Origin: Planctomycetia bacterium
GTDB lineage: Bacteria > Planctomycetota > Planctomycetia > Gemmatales > Gemmataceae
Assembly (NCBI GenBank): GCA_025356615.1
Contig: JANXSH010001031.1
Location: forward strand, 1 to 12,736
Length of the DNA stretch: 12,736 nucleotides
Direction: 5' to 3'
The translations under genes were made by a program, and so were the position numbers. How positions within the stretch are numbered: position 1 is the first letter of the stretch; every line of letters starts with the position of its first letter. Shown here piece after piece: positions 9,801-12,736 of the stretch. Under the pieces are notes generated by a model. It saw only the letters and a list, made by a program, of their open reading frames with translations, did no database searches and had not been told where the DNA came from.

Positions 9801-10927
9801 GCGAGACCGTGACGTTCACCGCCACGGTCCCCGGCTCCCCCGCCGGGAAGACGGTCAAGTTCTACAACGATGGAGTCTTGCTGGGCAATGGCGTCCTGAA
9901 TGCCGGTGTGTTCACCTACTCGACGGCGAGGCTGACGGTCGGGGCGCACACCATCACTGCCGTCTGTAGCGACGGCACCTCTGGGGCACTGACTCAGACG
10001 GTGAATCAGGACACGACGACGGTCACGCTGACCTCCAACAACAACCCGTCGGGCTTCGGGGATGCCGTGACCTTCACGGTCGTGGTGTCTCCCGACGCCC
10101 CCGGCAGCGGCAACCCGAGCGGGTTCGTCGATATCTACGACGGGGCGACTTTGCTGGCATCGCAGCAACTCACGAACTTCAGCGGCGGGGGGCAGACCAG
10201 CTTTACGACCTCGCTCCTGTCGCTCGGCCACCATCTGATTACGGCCACCTATCGCGGGGACACCAACTTCATCACGAACACGTCGGCCAACCTGGACCAG
10301 AACGTGATCGTGAATGCGAAGACGGCCACCACGACGAGCAAGGTCACGAACACTCCCAGCACGTCGGTCTACGGCCAGTCGGTGACTTTGACGGCCACGG
10401 TCAGTGGTTCGCCGAGCGGGACGGTCACTTTCTACAGTGACGGGAACGTCGTGGGCACGGTAACTCATGCTTCGGCGGGCACCGTGTACACCCTCGCGAC
10501 GACGAGCCTGCCGGTGGGCACCCACTCGATCACCGCGTCCTACGGCGGCAACGCGACCTTCGCCGGCAGCAACGACTTCTCCCAGGCGGCGGCCATCCAG
10601 ACCGTGAACAAGGCCGCCACCACGATGGGGGCGGGGATCGCGCTCTCGACCACCACCGGCAATCAGCCCTTGACGATCTCTGTGAATCTGGGTGTGGTCG
10701 CTCCGGGGAGTGGTATCCCGACCGGCAACGTGAGGTTCTACATCGACGGGACGCTCTTCACCGTGGCCCTGAACAGTAGCGGCGTCGCATCCTTCACCCT
10801 CACTGCGGGCCTGCCTGCTGGAACTCACACCTTCCAGGCCATCTATGACGGGGACAGCAACTTCACCGGATCGACTACGTCGCGGTCGCAAACCTTCACG
10901 TCTCCCCCTCCCGGCCGAGGCACTTGA
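710..10927 (+). CDS. Giant PATR-repeat / BNR-propeller / Ig-like surface protein
   Basis: This is a predicted exported mosaic protein of 3405 aa. In order it has: a basic N-terminus ending in LESLESRLAPA (residues 31-41); six PATR beta-strand repeats (about 161-1294); a sortilin/VPS10-like BNR propeller (about 1433-2281); four more PATR repeats (about 2344-2894); a passenger-type tail (to about 3015); and four Ig-like domains (about 3019-3405). Five copies of a 90-110-aa module and one single beta-rich insert are spliced in. PATR proteins are usually autotransporter passengers, but no outer-membrane barrel, dockerin, PEP-CTERM or LPXTG signal is visible; the protein ends PPPGRGT. I chose the ATG at 710. 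An in-frame TTG at 701 is possible but unsupported. Only a weak GGA (696-698) precedes the start, so initiation may not depend on a Shine-Dalgarno site. The frame is open throughout. Adhesion or an envelope role is inference; no catalytic site is recognised. Confidence 0.93.
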   Translation: MKRNTWSRFVGRLFEKKSQTRGQKRIRRLGLESLESRLAPAGVTHVWTGAGGTSLWSNAANWTNGVPTTNDNLIFGTGAAQLTNSNNLSSLVVNTITFAGSNYTLNGNKILLGANLAVASGATGNVIGLDVQFSTSSAFSVNTGTDLTVLGHLSGAASAALTKKLGGTLTLSNDNSNFLGVIDVQAGTLVVTNAKALGSTLATANTIVEANASLQVNGGVAGISIAEAVKLNAFGTSNAGAIQNTVGNNTWAGAITLDSDVSLGANLGTSLSVSGIIGDSGTGHNLAKVGTGEVIFTHVGGNTYRGTTTVQNGILTIQDPLSLGMGLSGSIPQVETAQSGTIVTSLAGLSGTLRLNFVSLAALGDANGVLKDRTKVFDAVKNPYLGFQVFNEQLTLNGAGFNGMGALVNANGNNIWNGSVFLGSPAPSTGSVAIAVTAAPSANANTDLTISGVISDPNRTTPLDKIGTGRLILDNNNTYHGNTRVLAGALNIRDSHALGKNPAEVIPGDGRAGGTVSVITGAALELGVDSGLDGTTLRTHNRNLGYDSSTKNGPVQQLYVAGGPGTFTAPNLPSQEVYVSGTIGTFTLSFNGVSTGALAFTVPASGGVGATASVQNALNALSTINAVGGVTVTQTGKVYRVTFNSGAQALSVIGGSTAAVGASVVVTPIYGLNVTKAITLSGTGILNTGALRSVSGINTYSGSIALSTVSTTDAIGVDPDARLGHPTSNTTYFTNDYSLTVTGGISGSQKTALAKVGTGQLILPTANTYSGPTIIQEGWVTVQDNLALGDRVTGLGDTVQPAVTVQEGASLHLKPLVSGKNLVLAKNFVLSGVGITNAFSGLSQEGAIVNLGGVNTLTGDVQLRKNVGIGVQNFDGNPSVNQSQLTMTGTMSEFVPSAILVPATASGGSLENASIIETGSTSGTISISFDPFSIPDELRIYYGPRGTPGSTRIYDSGLVGGMVVNAVVPYGPPGPGGPSTQIEIVVDEGGGTPGTAWTYTASIQPNAGVGGGGLTKLGTNRLILQGDGTYTGAVDVKEGTLRVQNNSALGHQTSGTASGTESFTTTATTVETGASLELGANTPANNGGVQDGVQVSDENLVLNAPGQQIAVSGSSGTFQLSFNGQTTGNLAYNIPASGVGGPLASVQNALNALTSIGLAGGFTTVTKSGSSFIVVFGGTLVGTSIPLTATPTPNTLGDVAVSVTGLAPPLVGLSNDILWGGSVSLATNTTLSVRDNVRLTLAGQIDDASNASATGSTLTKTGNGELVLKAANTYRGTTFVNQGIVTIANSQALGDIGNSEVQKITLSGTPTFVLSFGGFSTGVLNAALATITTDIQTALNNLSSIGGVGGSVTVSRSGNVFTVLFNGGSLAGADQAQLVSSNPSAVVTTATHGYGGTIVANGAQLQLRGNLTVAGESLILQGTGVGTTPVVPGQWFSVGPGPINNGQTAGSQAVTGRVTGVAVDPTDSNVMYISTAGGGAWKTKDNGKTWTQLFDGISAIQQVTVTGTAGTFRLRFGTDTTTDLAYNATPEEVQAALNALNSIGGNGGSVTVTLAGNVYTVTFSGGSLAGKAQPAMIASGAAIASVVVVANGAGSQLALFSGAIAISPSDPRVIYLGTGEANNSGDSFYGTGVYKSSDSGHTWALLTSTSGPANPLNGAAVSRLVVSATNPNLIFVSTSAQAVNGTTNNAGVWRYNGTTWFNLTGQVSDARALAPGTPGPDDNLTISFPKSGVYSDLQLSSTGILYMALGNIGGSLNNAVYHLANPGSVSATAGSRPIWLIGDGSANGGSKPFPTAVNNGNIKIAVLGSTIYAAVTVGISFPGGGGLKAIYKSLDNGLTWAATAAAPTNYQGNQGWYDSTITIKDANTVYVAGVVDYLGATIYNNQVIVTTDGGATWKDVSIDSSGNGPHTDEHASTIDSKGRLVVGNDGGVWRLDPTTNKWSDLNGNLAITTFNGISVSPNDPRTILGGSQDNGTELTTGSQAWTRTDDGDGGVVRFDPKDPNVAYHTVNGSLSKSTDGGNTWFNILDVTGNLYFPFVVDTIDGNRLVVGSDAGPILQESLDQGATFNNIGANLPLTSVSAIGIATYQGNLPDGTFQFDPGFPQVTDKGASTYNPDTIYVTDGNKIEVTKDHGASWQKRNLLLPPGTSPAIQSITVDPRNSDTAYVVTSNKPGSGVGPNAVGRVYVTTDAGLHWTNISYNLPDVPASTIVIDPRSSVLYLGNDNGVWSLAPAIPGIPPQWQRFGAGLPDVQVSDLDFNLNFNTLTAGTYGRSAFQFTLDDTMANSGALRVQSGTSIWTGPVRFAGATNITVDGTQALQNGSASAQLEIVGPISDLTVGSNYRFDKAGLGILVLSDSNKYGGVTEVHAGILVANNAQALGTFRAVGDIIAMGGTVVDAGASLELESDLLGEPVQIQADGVAPGLNGHNTGSLRNISSNAAGNNFTGNLTLLGNSTIGVDSGSQLNLNGQLIGGFDLIKELTGTLVLAGNNTAFTGATTVNQGALQVQNANALGIGATMTTVLDGAQIQIQAPSGSTGIVVNKLLTLSGTGLGGSGALLNTGGNNTWAGNIIFSSLPGFSPFTTPSGIVSMGSVNPGDTLTIGGSISETSPTGLTKVGSAKLVLQQANTYSGSTYVPAGILEIQDGGALGLRGSTTGTAAVQQIVTLNSSAVPGPLATFIVSFPDINNPGASFSTTLIYGDTATTVQNALNALLITAGYPAANVIVNRTNVQTTTQSGAGAAGTGYLYTVTFQGTLLETSIELSVTGAGGTVAAESKVADGGIGVLVSDGAELDLRAINSPVTTPAGLKLTLNGTGVGGTGALKNITGNNAWSGPVNVATPSTINVNPSTTLAFSDVGSGSAITKTGAGSLQVDGVFSNDFAVNAGTLSGNGRVGNVIVRNAKLNAGDNVSGNPIGTLTTANVLMNATDQVFVDLGATGINDLLMVDGTINLAGILAGSLSPTAAIGDQFTIIQTDYAADPTHTITGQFSGGNFVTIAGVAFFADYFIDHVLLTQIGDATHVTSSNATSVYGETVTFTATVPGSPAGKTVKFYNDGVLLGNGVLNAGVFTYSTARLTVGAHTITAVCSDGTSGALTQTVNQDTTTVTLTSNNNPSGFGDAVTFTVVVSPDAPGSGNPSGFVDIYDGATLLASQQLTNFSGGGQTSFTTSLLSLGHHLITATYRGDTNFITNTSANLDQNVIVNAKTATTTSKVTNTPSTSVYGQSVTLTATVSGSPSGTVTFYSDGNVVGTVTHASAGTVYTLATTSLPVGTHSITASYGGNATFAGSNDFSQAAAIQTVNKAATTMGAGIALSTTTGNQPLTISVNLGVVAPGSGIPTGNVRFYIDGTLFTVALNSSGVASFTLTAGLPAGTHTFQAIYDGDSNFTGSTTSRSQTFTSPPPGRGT
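2435..2719 (+). repeat. Inserted VQxI-GTF-LxF module, copy 1
   Basis: About 95 aa starting EVYVSG. Key blocks are GTFTLSFNG, LAFTVPASG, SVQNALNAL, then GGVTVTQTGKVYRVTF. It sits between the ELGVDSG stretch that follows PATR 3 and the intact host unit ITLSGTGILNTGAL, so the host repeat is preserved on its 3' side. The predicted fold is a small all-beta domain with one short helix at VQNALNAL. Function is unknown. From memory, similar modules occur in other giant planctomycete proteins. Confidence 0.75.
3431..3727 (+). other. Single beta-rich inserted domain of about 100 aa
   Basis: This lies between the host-unit remnant LTMTGTMSEF and PATR 5 (LTKLGTNRL). Its visible blocks are SISFDPFSIPDELRIYYG, RIYDSGLVGG, VPYGPPGPGG, STQIEIVVDEGGG and GTAWTYTASI. 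The Asp/Gly-rich turns and the TAWTY ending suggest a beta-sandwich adhesion or carbohydrate-binding-like domain. I cannot name the family. It occurs only once in the protein and shows no relation to PATR or to the five-copy module. Confidence 0.5.
4028..4321 (+). repeat. Inserted VQxI-GTF-LxF module, copy 2
   Basis: About 98 aa starting QQIAVSG. Blocks are GTFQLSFNG, LAYNIPASG, SVQNALNAL, TTVTKSGSSFIVVFGG and GTSIPLTA. The host unit after it reads LVGLSNDILWGGSVSL, which lacks the usual GTGxxxxGALxN half. This copy therefore seems to replace part of a stalk unit instead of merely interrupting it. Confidence 0.72.
4607..4879 (+). repeat. Inserted VQxI-GTF-LxF module, copy 3
   Basis: About 91 aa starting EVQKITLSG. 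Blocks are TFVLSFGG, ITTDIQTALNNL, GGSVTVSRSGNVFTVLFNGG and SLAGADQAQL. It follows PATR 6 almost directly (ALGD-IGNS) and precedes GTIVANGAQLQL, a different insertion point from copies 1 and 2. The 'LAYN' block is degenerate here (VLNAALATI). Confidence 0.72.
5006..7552 (+). other. Sortilin/VPS10-like BNR beta-propeller inserted in the stalk
   Basis: About 849 aa (residues 1433-2281), including one nested module. Eight Asp-box motifs (S/T-x-D-x-G-x-T-W type) are visible at 5156-5179, 5615-5638, 6206-6229, 6377-6400, 6758-6781, 6890-6913, 7097-7120 and 7271-7294. Repeated 'VDPxxxxVxYxGT' strands lie between them, and the domain closes with GTYGRSAF, a typical last blade. This organisation is known from VPS10/sortilin-type propellers and related GH74-like proteins. 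No catalytic residues could be assigned, so a binding role is inferred. It separates LILQGTGVGTTP from NSGALRVQSGTSIWTG, the two halves of one stalk unit. Confidence 0.85.
5207..5476 (+). repeat. VQxI-GTF-LxF module, copy 4, nested inside the propeller
   Basis: About 90 aa starting IQQVTVTG. Blocks are GTFRLRFG, DLAYNATPEEVQAALNAL, GGSVTVTLAGNVYTVTFSGG and SLAGKAQPAM. It lies between the first Asp box (KTWTQLFDG) and the strand AIAISPSDPRVIYLGTGEAN, which in related propellers normally follow each other closely. It therefore interrupts an early blade of the propeller. It has the clearest LAYNA and EVQAALNAL blocks of the five copies. Confidence 0.78.
7739..9391 (+). repeat. Four PATR repeats, C-terminal part of the stalk
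   Basis: Copies lie at 7739-7849, 8135-8248, 8546-8656 and 9293-9391. The first three keep the full pattern (KxGxGxLVL, GxTxV, GxLxxQ, ALG). The last one ends GTLSGNGRVG, which is the usual ending of the final PATR before the C-terminal passenger region. Host units LSGTGLGGSGALLNTGGNNTW and LNGTGVGGTGALKNITGNNAW lie between them. These are the least altered units and define the consensus. Confidence 0.87.
8687..9022 (+). repeat. VQxI-GTF-LxF module, copy 5, expanded
   Basis: About 112 aa starting VQQIVTLN. Blocks are ATFIVSFPD, TLIYGDTATTVQNALNAL, ANVIVNRTNV and LYTVTFQGTLLETSIELSVTG. It is longer than the other copies because of extra loops after IVSFPD (INNPGASFS) and around TTTQSGAGAAGTG. 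It sits between PATR 9 (ALGLRGSTTG) and a GVLVSDGAELDLRA stretch, a position equivalent to that of copy 3. Confidence 0.7.
9392..9754 (+). other. Passenger-type C-terminal tail without a barrel
   Basis: Blocks are NVIVRNAKLNAGDN, PIGTLTTANVLMNATDQVFV, NDLLMVDGTINLAGILAGSL, IGDQFTIIQTD, ITGQFSGG and VTIAGVAFFADYF. This order (xPGNSPGTLTxxG, then LxVxGTVxLxG, then GDxFTIIxxD, then GxFxG) is the familiar pre-barrel stretch of PATR autotransporters. Here Ig-like domains follow it in place of an outer-membrane barrel. Confidence 0.75.
9764..10924 (+). repeat. Four C-terminal Ig-like (Big_3-type) domains
   Basis: Domains lie at about 9764-10009, 10010-10318, 10319-10609 and 10610-10924. Shared blocks are TSVYGxxVTxTATV, G(T/K)VxFYxDGxxxG, L(P/T)VGAHTITAxY and GDxNF. 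This is the bacterial Ig-like domain 3 type, common in secreted adhesins. Domain 1 is the most divergent and keeps AVCSDG at its end, the only Cys I noted in these domains. The chain stops 7 residues after FTS with no anchor or sorting signal. Confidence 0.87.
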
Positions 10928-10935
10928 TCGAATGA

Positions 10936-10966
10936 GGAGGAAGCCCGGCTTCGGTCGGGTTCCTTC
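10936..10966 (+). terminator. Hairpin with TTCG tetraloop after the giant gene
   Basis: The left arm 10936-10949 pairs with the right arm 10954-10966 through 13 base pairs, with one bulged G (10943) and two G-T wobbles, closing on a C(TTCG)G tetraloop. It starts 9 nt after the stop codon. The tract after it (CTCGG) is not T-rich, so termination strength is uncertain. It may instead stabilise the 3' end of the transcript. Confidence 0.6.
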
Positions 10967-10978
10967 CCTCGGCTGAAC

Positions 10979-11023
10979 ACAAGCCCCGGACGATCCCAGA
11001 TAACGGGGGCGTCCGGGGCTTGT
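10979..11023. terminator. Strong 14-bp inverted repeat between convergent genes
   Basis: ACAAGCCCCGGACG at 10979-10992 is the exact reverse complement of 11010-11023. The loop contains CCC and GGGGG stretches that could extend the stem. On the + strand it is followed by CGTTTCTCC, a weak T-rich tail. It lies between the giant gene on the + strand and the DUF5522-like gene on the minus strand, which converge here, so it may terminate both transcripts. There is no T-run on the minus-strand side. Confidence 0.7.
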
Positions 11024-11042
11024 CGTTTCTCCCCGATGACGT

Positions 11043-11261
11043 TCACTGAGGTCGATTGGGCAGTGGTCGCTCGCCTTCACAGGATGGATCATCCGGGGAA
11101 GATGCGTCCCGAGAGGCGACGGGGCGAATGAACCCGTAGGGGCAGTTGCGGCAGGCGTTCTCGCAGCAGGTGCCGCGACGACGGAGGTAGTCCGCCGTGA
11201 AGACGTAGAGGCCACCTTCGATGGTAAAGTCGCGACCAGGGAGGAGAGGTTCGGGGGACAT
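11043..11261 (-). CDS. Small Cys-motif protein, DUF5522 (C1orf53-like) family
   Basis: This 72-aa protein of unknown function has the family signature RDFTIEGGLYVFTADYLRRRG followed by CC-x3-C-x2-CPYGF (C32, C33, C37, C40), which suggests metal or Fe-S binding (inference). The tail after residue 50 is polar and probably disordered. The family is known from bacteria and as C1orf53 in animals; no biochemical role is established to my knowledge. I chose the ATG at 11261 because GGAAGGA lies 4 nt upstream of it. A longer frame opens at a TTG at 11318 and has another ATG at 11279, but both overlap or crowd a candidate promoter. The gene converges with the giant gene and is divergent from the alpha-oxoamine synthase gene, about 200 bp apart. 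It is not in an obvious operon. Confidence 0.82.
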   Translation of the reverse strand: MSPEPLLPGRDFTIEGGLYVFTADYLRRRGTCCENACRNCPYGFIRPVASRDASSPDDPSCEGERPLPNRPQ

Positions 11262-11265
11262 GGAG

Positions 11266-11272
11266 TCCTTCC
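11266..11272 (-). promoter_or_regulatory. Ribosome binding site deciding the DUF5522 start
   Basis: The minus strand reads GGAAGGA, then CTCC, then ATG (11261-11259). This is the best Shine-Dalgarno match near the possible starts. The upstream ATG at 11279 has only a weak AGGA more than 10 nt away. It supports the 72-aa start over the 78- and 91-aa versions. Confidence 0.55.
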
Positions 11273-11289
11273 AACGCATAACGAGGGGA

Positions 11290-11318
11290 ACTGTATCCTG
11301 TTTGGCAGACTGGATCAA
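11290..11318 (-). promoter_or_regulatory. Candidate sigma-70-type promoter of the DUF5522 gene
   Basis: On the minus strand TTGATC (11318-11313) and TACAGT (11295-11290) each match the -35 and -10 consensus at 4 of 6 positions, with an ideal 17-nt spacer. Transcription would start near 11283, about 22 nt upstream of the chosen ATG. This is a pattern match only. Confidence 0.35.
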
Positions 11319-11450
11319 CGTCCGAGAGGGGCATTGTATGTCCCGCGAATTGCCATTGTTCGATTCTTCTCATTTTGCTTTACTGCCCCCCGCTACTCGG
11401 ACCGTCTCCCTCGAGTTCTCGATGCGGTGTCACCGTTACACGTCCTGGCC

Positions 11451-11456
11451 GGGAAG
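11451..11456 (+). promoter_or_regulatory. Ribosome binding site of the alpha-oxoamine synthase gene
   Basis: GGGAAG lies 7 nt before the ATG at 11464. It is a partial Shine-Dalgarno match. A competing GAGGGG lies 6 nt before the in-frame ATG at 11338, but the sequence between the two starts is AT-rich for this genome and does not look coding. That AT-rich stretch (about 11350-11385) more likely holds the promoter, although no clear -35/-10 pair was found. Confidence 0.4.
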
Positions 11457-11463
11457 ATCCGAT

Positions 11464-12723
11464 ATGAGCAGTCTCCCCATGCAGCAGCTGGTGAAGGCGA
11501 TGAGGCAGAGCGGATTGATCCGCTTCATCGAACACTTCGCCGAAGCCTTCCCGAACATGCACCTCAAAGACCTCGTCGTCGATGAGATCGGCCCCGGCCG
11601 TGAGGTCGTCGTCGGCGGGCGGCGCGTGATGAACTTCGGCTCGGATAGCTTCCTCGGTCTCGATCAGGATCCGCGCGTCCTCGACGCCGTCCGGCGCGGG
11701 CTCGACCGCTGGGGCACGCACAACGGGGCCTCGCGCGCCTTCAGCAGCGTCCGTAGCAATATCGACGCCGAGGAAAAGATCGCCGCGTGGCTCGGCACGG
11801 AAGCCTCGCTCATCTATCCGTCGGTCACGCTCGCCAATCTGGGAGCCATCCCCGGCATCGTCGGCAAGCAAGACTTGCTCGTCGTCGATGAGCAGGCCCA
11901 CAACTCGATCCAAGAAGGTGCCCGGATCGCCAAGGCCAACGGCACGCGCGTCGTCACCTTCTCGCATTGCGACCCCATCGCCCTCGAAAAAGTCCTCACC
12001 GAGGCCGACAAGTACCGCGTCGCCGTCGTCGCCATCGATGGCGTCTATAGTATGAGCGGCGAGCTACCGCCCCTACGCAAGCTCAACGATGTCTGCCTGA
12101 GGCACAACGCCATCCTCTACGTCGATGACGCCCACGCCTCCGGCGTCATCGGCGGCAACGGTCGGGGGACCGTCCTCGACGCCATCGGCAGTTACGACAA
12201 CACCCTCGTCATCGGCTCGCTGTCCAAGGGCTTCTCGTGTGCCGGTGCCTTCATCGGCTGCACCAAGCAGATGCAATACCTACTCAAGATGCGATCCAAC
12301 ACCTACATCTTCGGCGGCCCCGTCGTCCCGGCCTACCTCGACGCGGTTTGCACGGTCTGCGACATCCTCATGTCGGGCGAATACGACTTGCTCAGCGCCC
12401 GCCTCGGGTCGCTCCTGACGCGGCTGCGGACCGGCCTGACGCGCCTCGGCCTGGTCGTTCAGGGCGGCATCACGCCGATCCTGTCCGTCCTCGTCGGCGG
12501 GGAGGAAGAGACCCTGACGGCGGGGAACTACCTCTTCGAGCAGGGCTTCTACGTTCAGTCCGTCACCTTCCCCGCCGTGGGCTATCACGCGGGCGTCCTT
12601 CGTATCCAGATCAACGCGAACCATGCCTCGGCGTCCGTTGATGGCCTCGTCGAGGCGATCTCGCGGTTGCGTAAGGTCGTCCCGATGCCGACGATCCATG
12701 ATGAAGCCAGCCGGGCTGCCTGA
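11464..12723 (+). CDS. Alpha-oxoamine synthase family PLP enzyme (BioF/KBL/SPT-like)
   Basis: A 419-aa fold-type I PLP enzyme of the family that condenses an amino acid with an acyl-CoA (8-amino-7-oxononanoate synthase, 2-amino-3-ketobutyrate CoA ligase, serine palmitoyltransferase, ALA synthase). Visible residues are the PLP-stacking His in DEQAHNS (H146), Asp and His in DDAHASG (D222, H224), the Schiff-base Lys in GSLSKGF (K255), and the C-terminal Arg in VLRIQ (R380). Length fits the family. Variant motifs are FGSDSFLGL for the usual NYLG, THNGASR for GSGGSR, and FPAVGYHAG for PPxVPxG, so the substrate cannot be assigned. I chose ATG 11464 because codons between 11338 and 11463 lack the gene's G/C third-position bias and GGGAAG lies 7 nt upstream. 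ATG 11338 (after GAGGGG) and ATG 11422 are alternatives. No bio or sphingolipid genes are in view. Confidence 0.88.
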   Translation: MSSLPMQQLVKAMRQSGLIRFIEHFAEAFPNMHLKDLVVDEIGPGREVVVGGRRVMNFGSDSFLGLDQDPRVLDAVRRGLDRWGTHNGASRAFSSVRSNIDAEEKIAAWLGTEASLIYPSVTLANLGAIPGIVGKQDLLVVDEQAHNSIQEGARIAKANGTRVVTFSHCDPIALEKVLTEADKYRVAVVAIDGVYSMSGELPPLRKLNDVCLRHNAILYVDDAHASGVIGGNGRGTVLDAIGSYDNTLVIGSLSKGFSCAGAFIGCTKQMQYLLKMRSNTYIFGGPVVPAYLDAVCTVCDILMSGEYDLLSARLGSLLTRLRTGLTRLGLVVQGGITPILSVLVGGEEETLTAGNYLFEQGFYVQSVTFPAVGYHAGVLRIQINANHASASVDGLVEAISRLRKVVPMPTIHDEASRAA

Positions 12724-12736
12724 GTCGTGTGGCAAC

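Noticed and set aside
7136..11215. A 1359-codon open frame on the minus strand opposite the giant gene
   Set aside because: It lies antisense to well-recognised PATR, propeller and Ig-like domains. Its translation is Arg/Gly/Asp/Val-rich without any known motif, as expected from the complement of a GC-biased gene.
11221..11463. N-terminal extension of the alpha-oxoamine synthase to 500 aa
   Set aside because: The first part overlaps the DUF5522 gene antisense and the rest lacks coding-type third positions. The family length fits the start at 11464.

Overview
The window looks like planctomycete chromosome, probably Isosphaerales or Gemmatales. Coding regions are GC-rich with strong G/C third positions. 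They include one very large secreted or surface protein whose N-terminus carries a planctomycete-style 'LExLExRxxPA' element. The lineage is an inference from gene style, not from a marker gene.

Layout. Positions 1-50 form a perfect 17-bp inverted repeat. Positions 51-589 show no convincing gene. A sigma-70-like promoter (590-617) precedes one giant gene (710-10927, 3405 aa) that fills about 80% of the window. Two hairpins (10936-11023) follow its stop codon. A small gene on the minus strand (11043-11261, DUF5522/C1orf53-like Cys motif) converges on them. Divergent from the small gene is a PLP-dependent alpha-oxoamine synthase family gene (11464-12723).

The giant protein is a mosaic. Ten autotransporter-associated beta-strand (PATR) repeats form a presumed beta-helix stalk. 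That stalk is interrupted by a sortilin/VPS10-like BNR beta-propeller of about 850 aa with eight Asp boxes, by a single beta-rich insert of about 100 aa, and by copies of a 90-110-aa 'VQxI..SG..GTF.L.F.G' module. There are five module copies in all: four lie in the stalk and one lies inside the propeller. After the last PATR comes a typical pre-barrel passenger tail, but four Ig-like domains stand where an autotransporter would have its outer-membrane barrel.

There is no evidence that the three genes work together. The giant protein is probably exported for adhesion, envelope or matrix functions. The alpha-oxoamine synthase is metabolic with an unresolved product. The small Cys protein is of unknown function. 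The most unusual content is the nested domain insertion inside the giant protein (module inside propeller inside stalk repeat).
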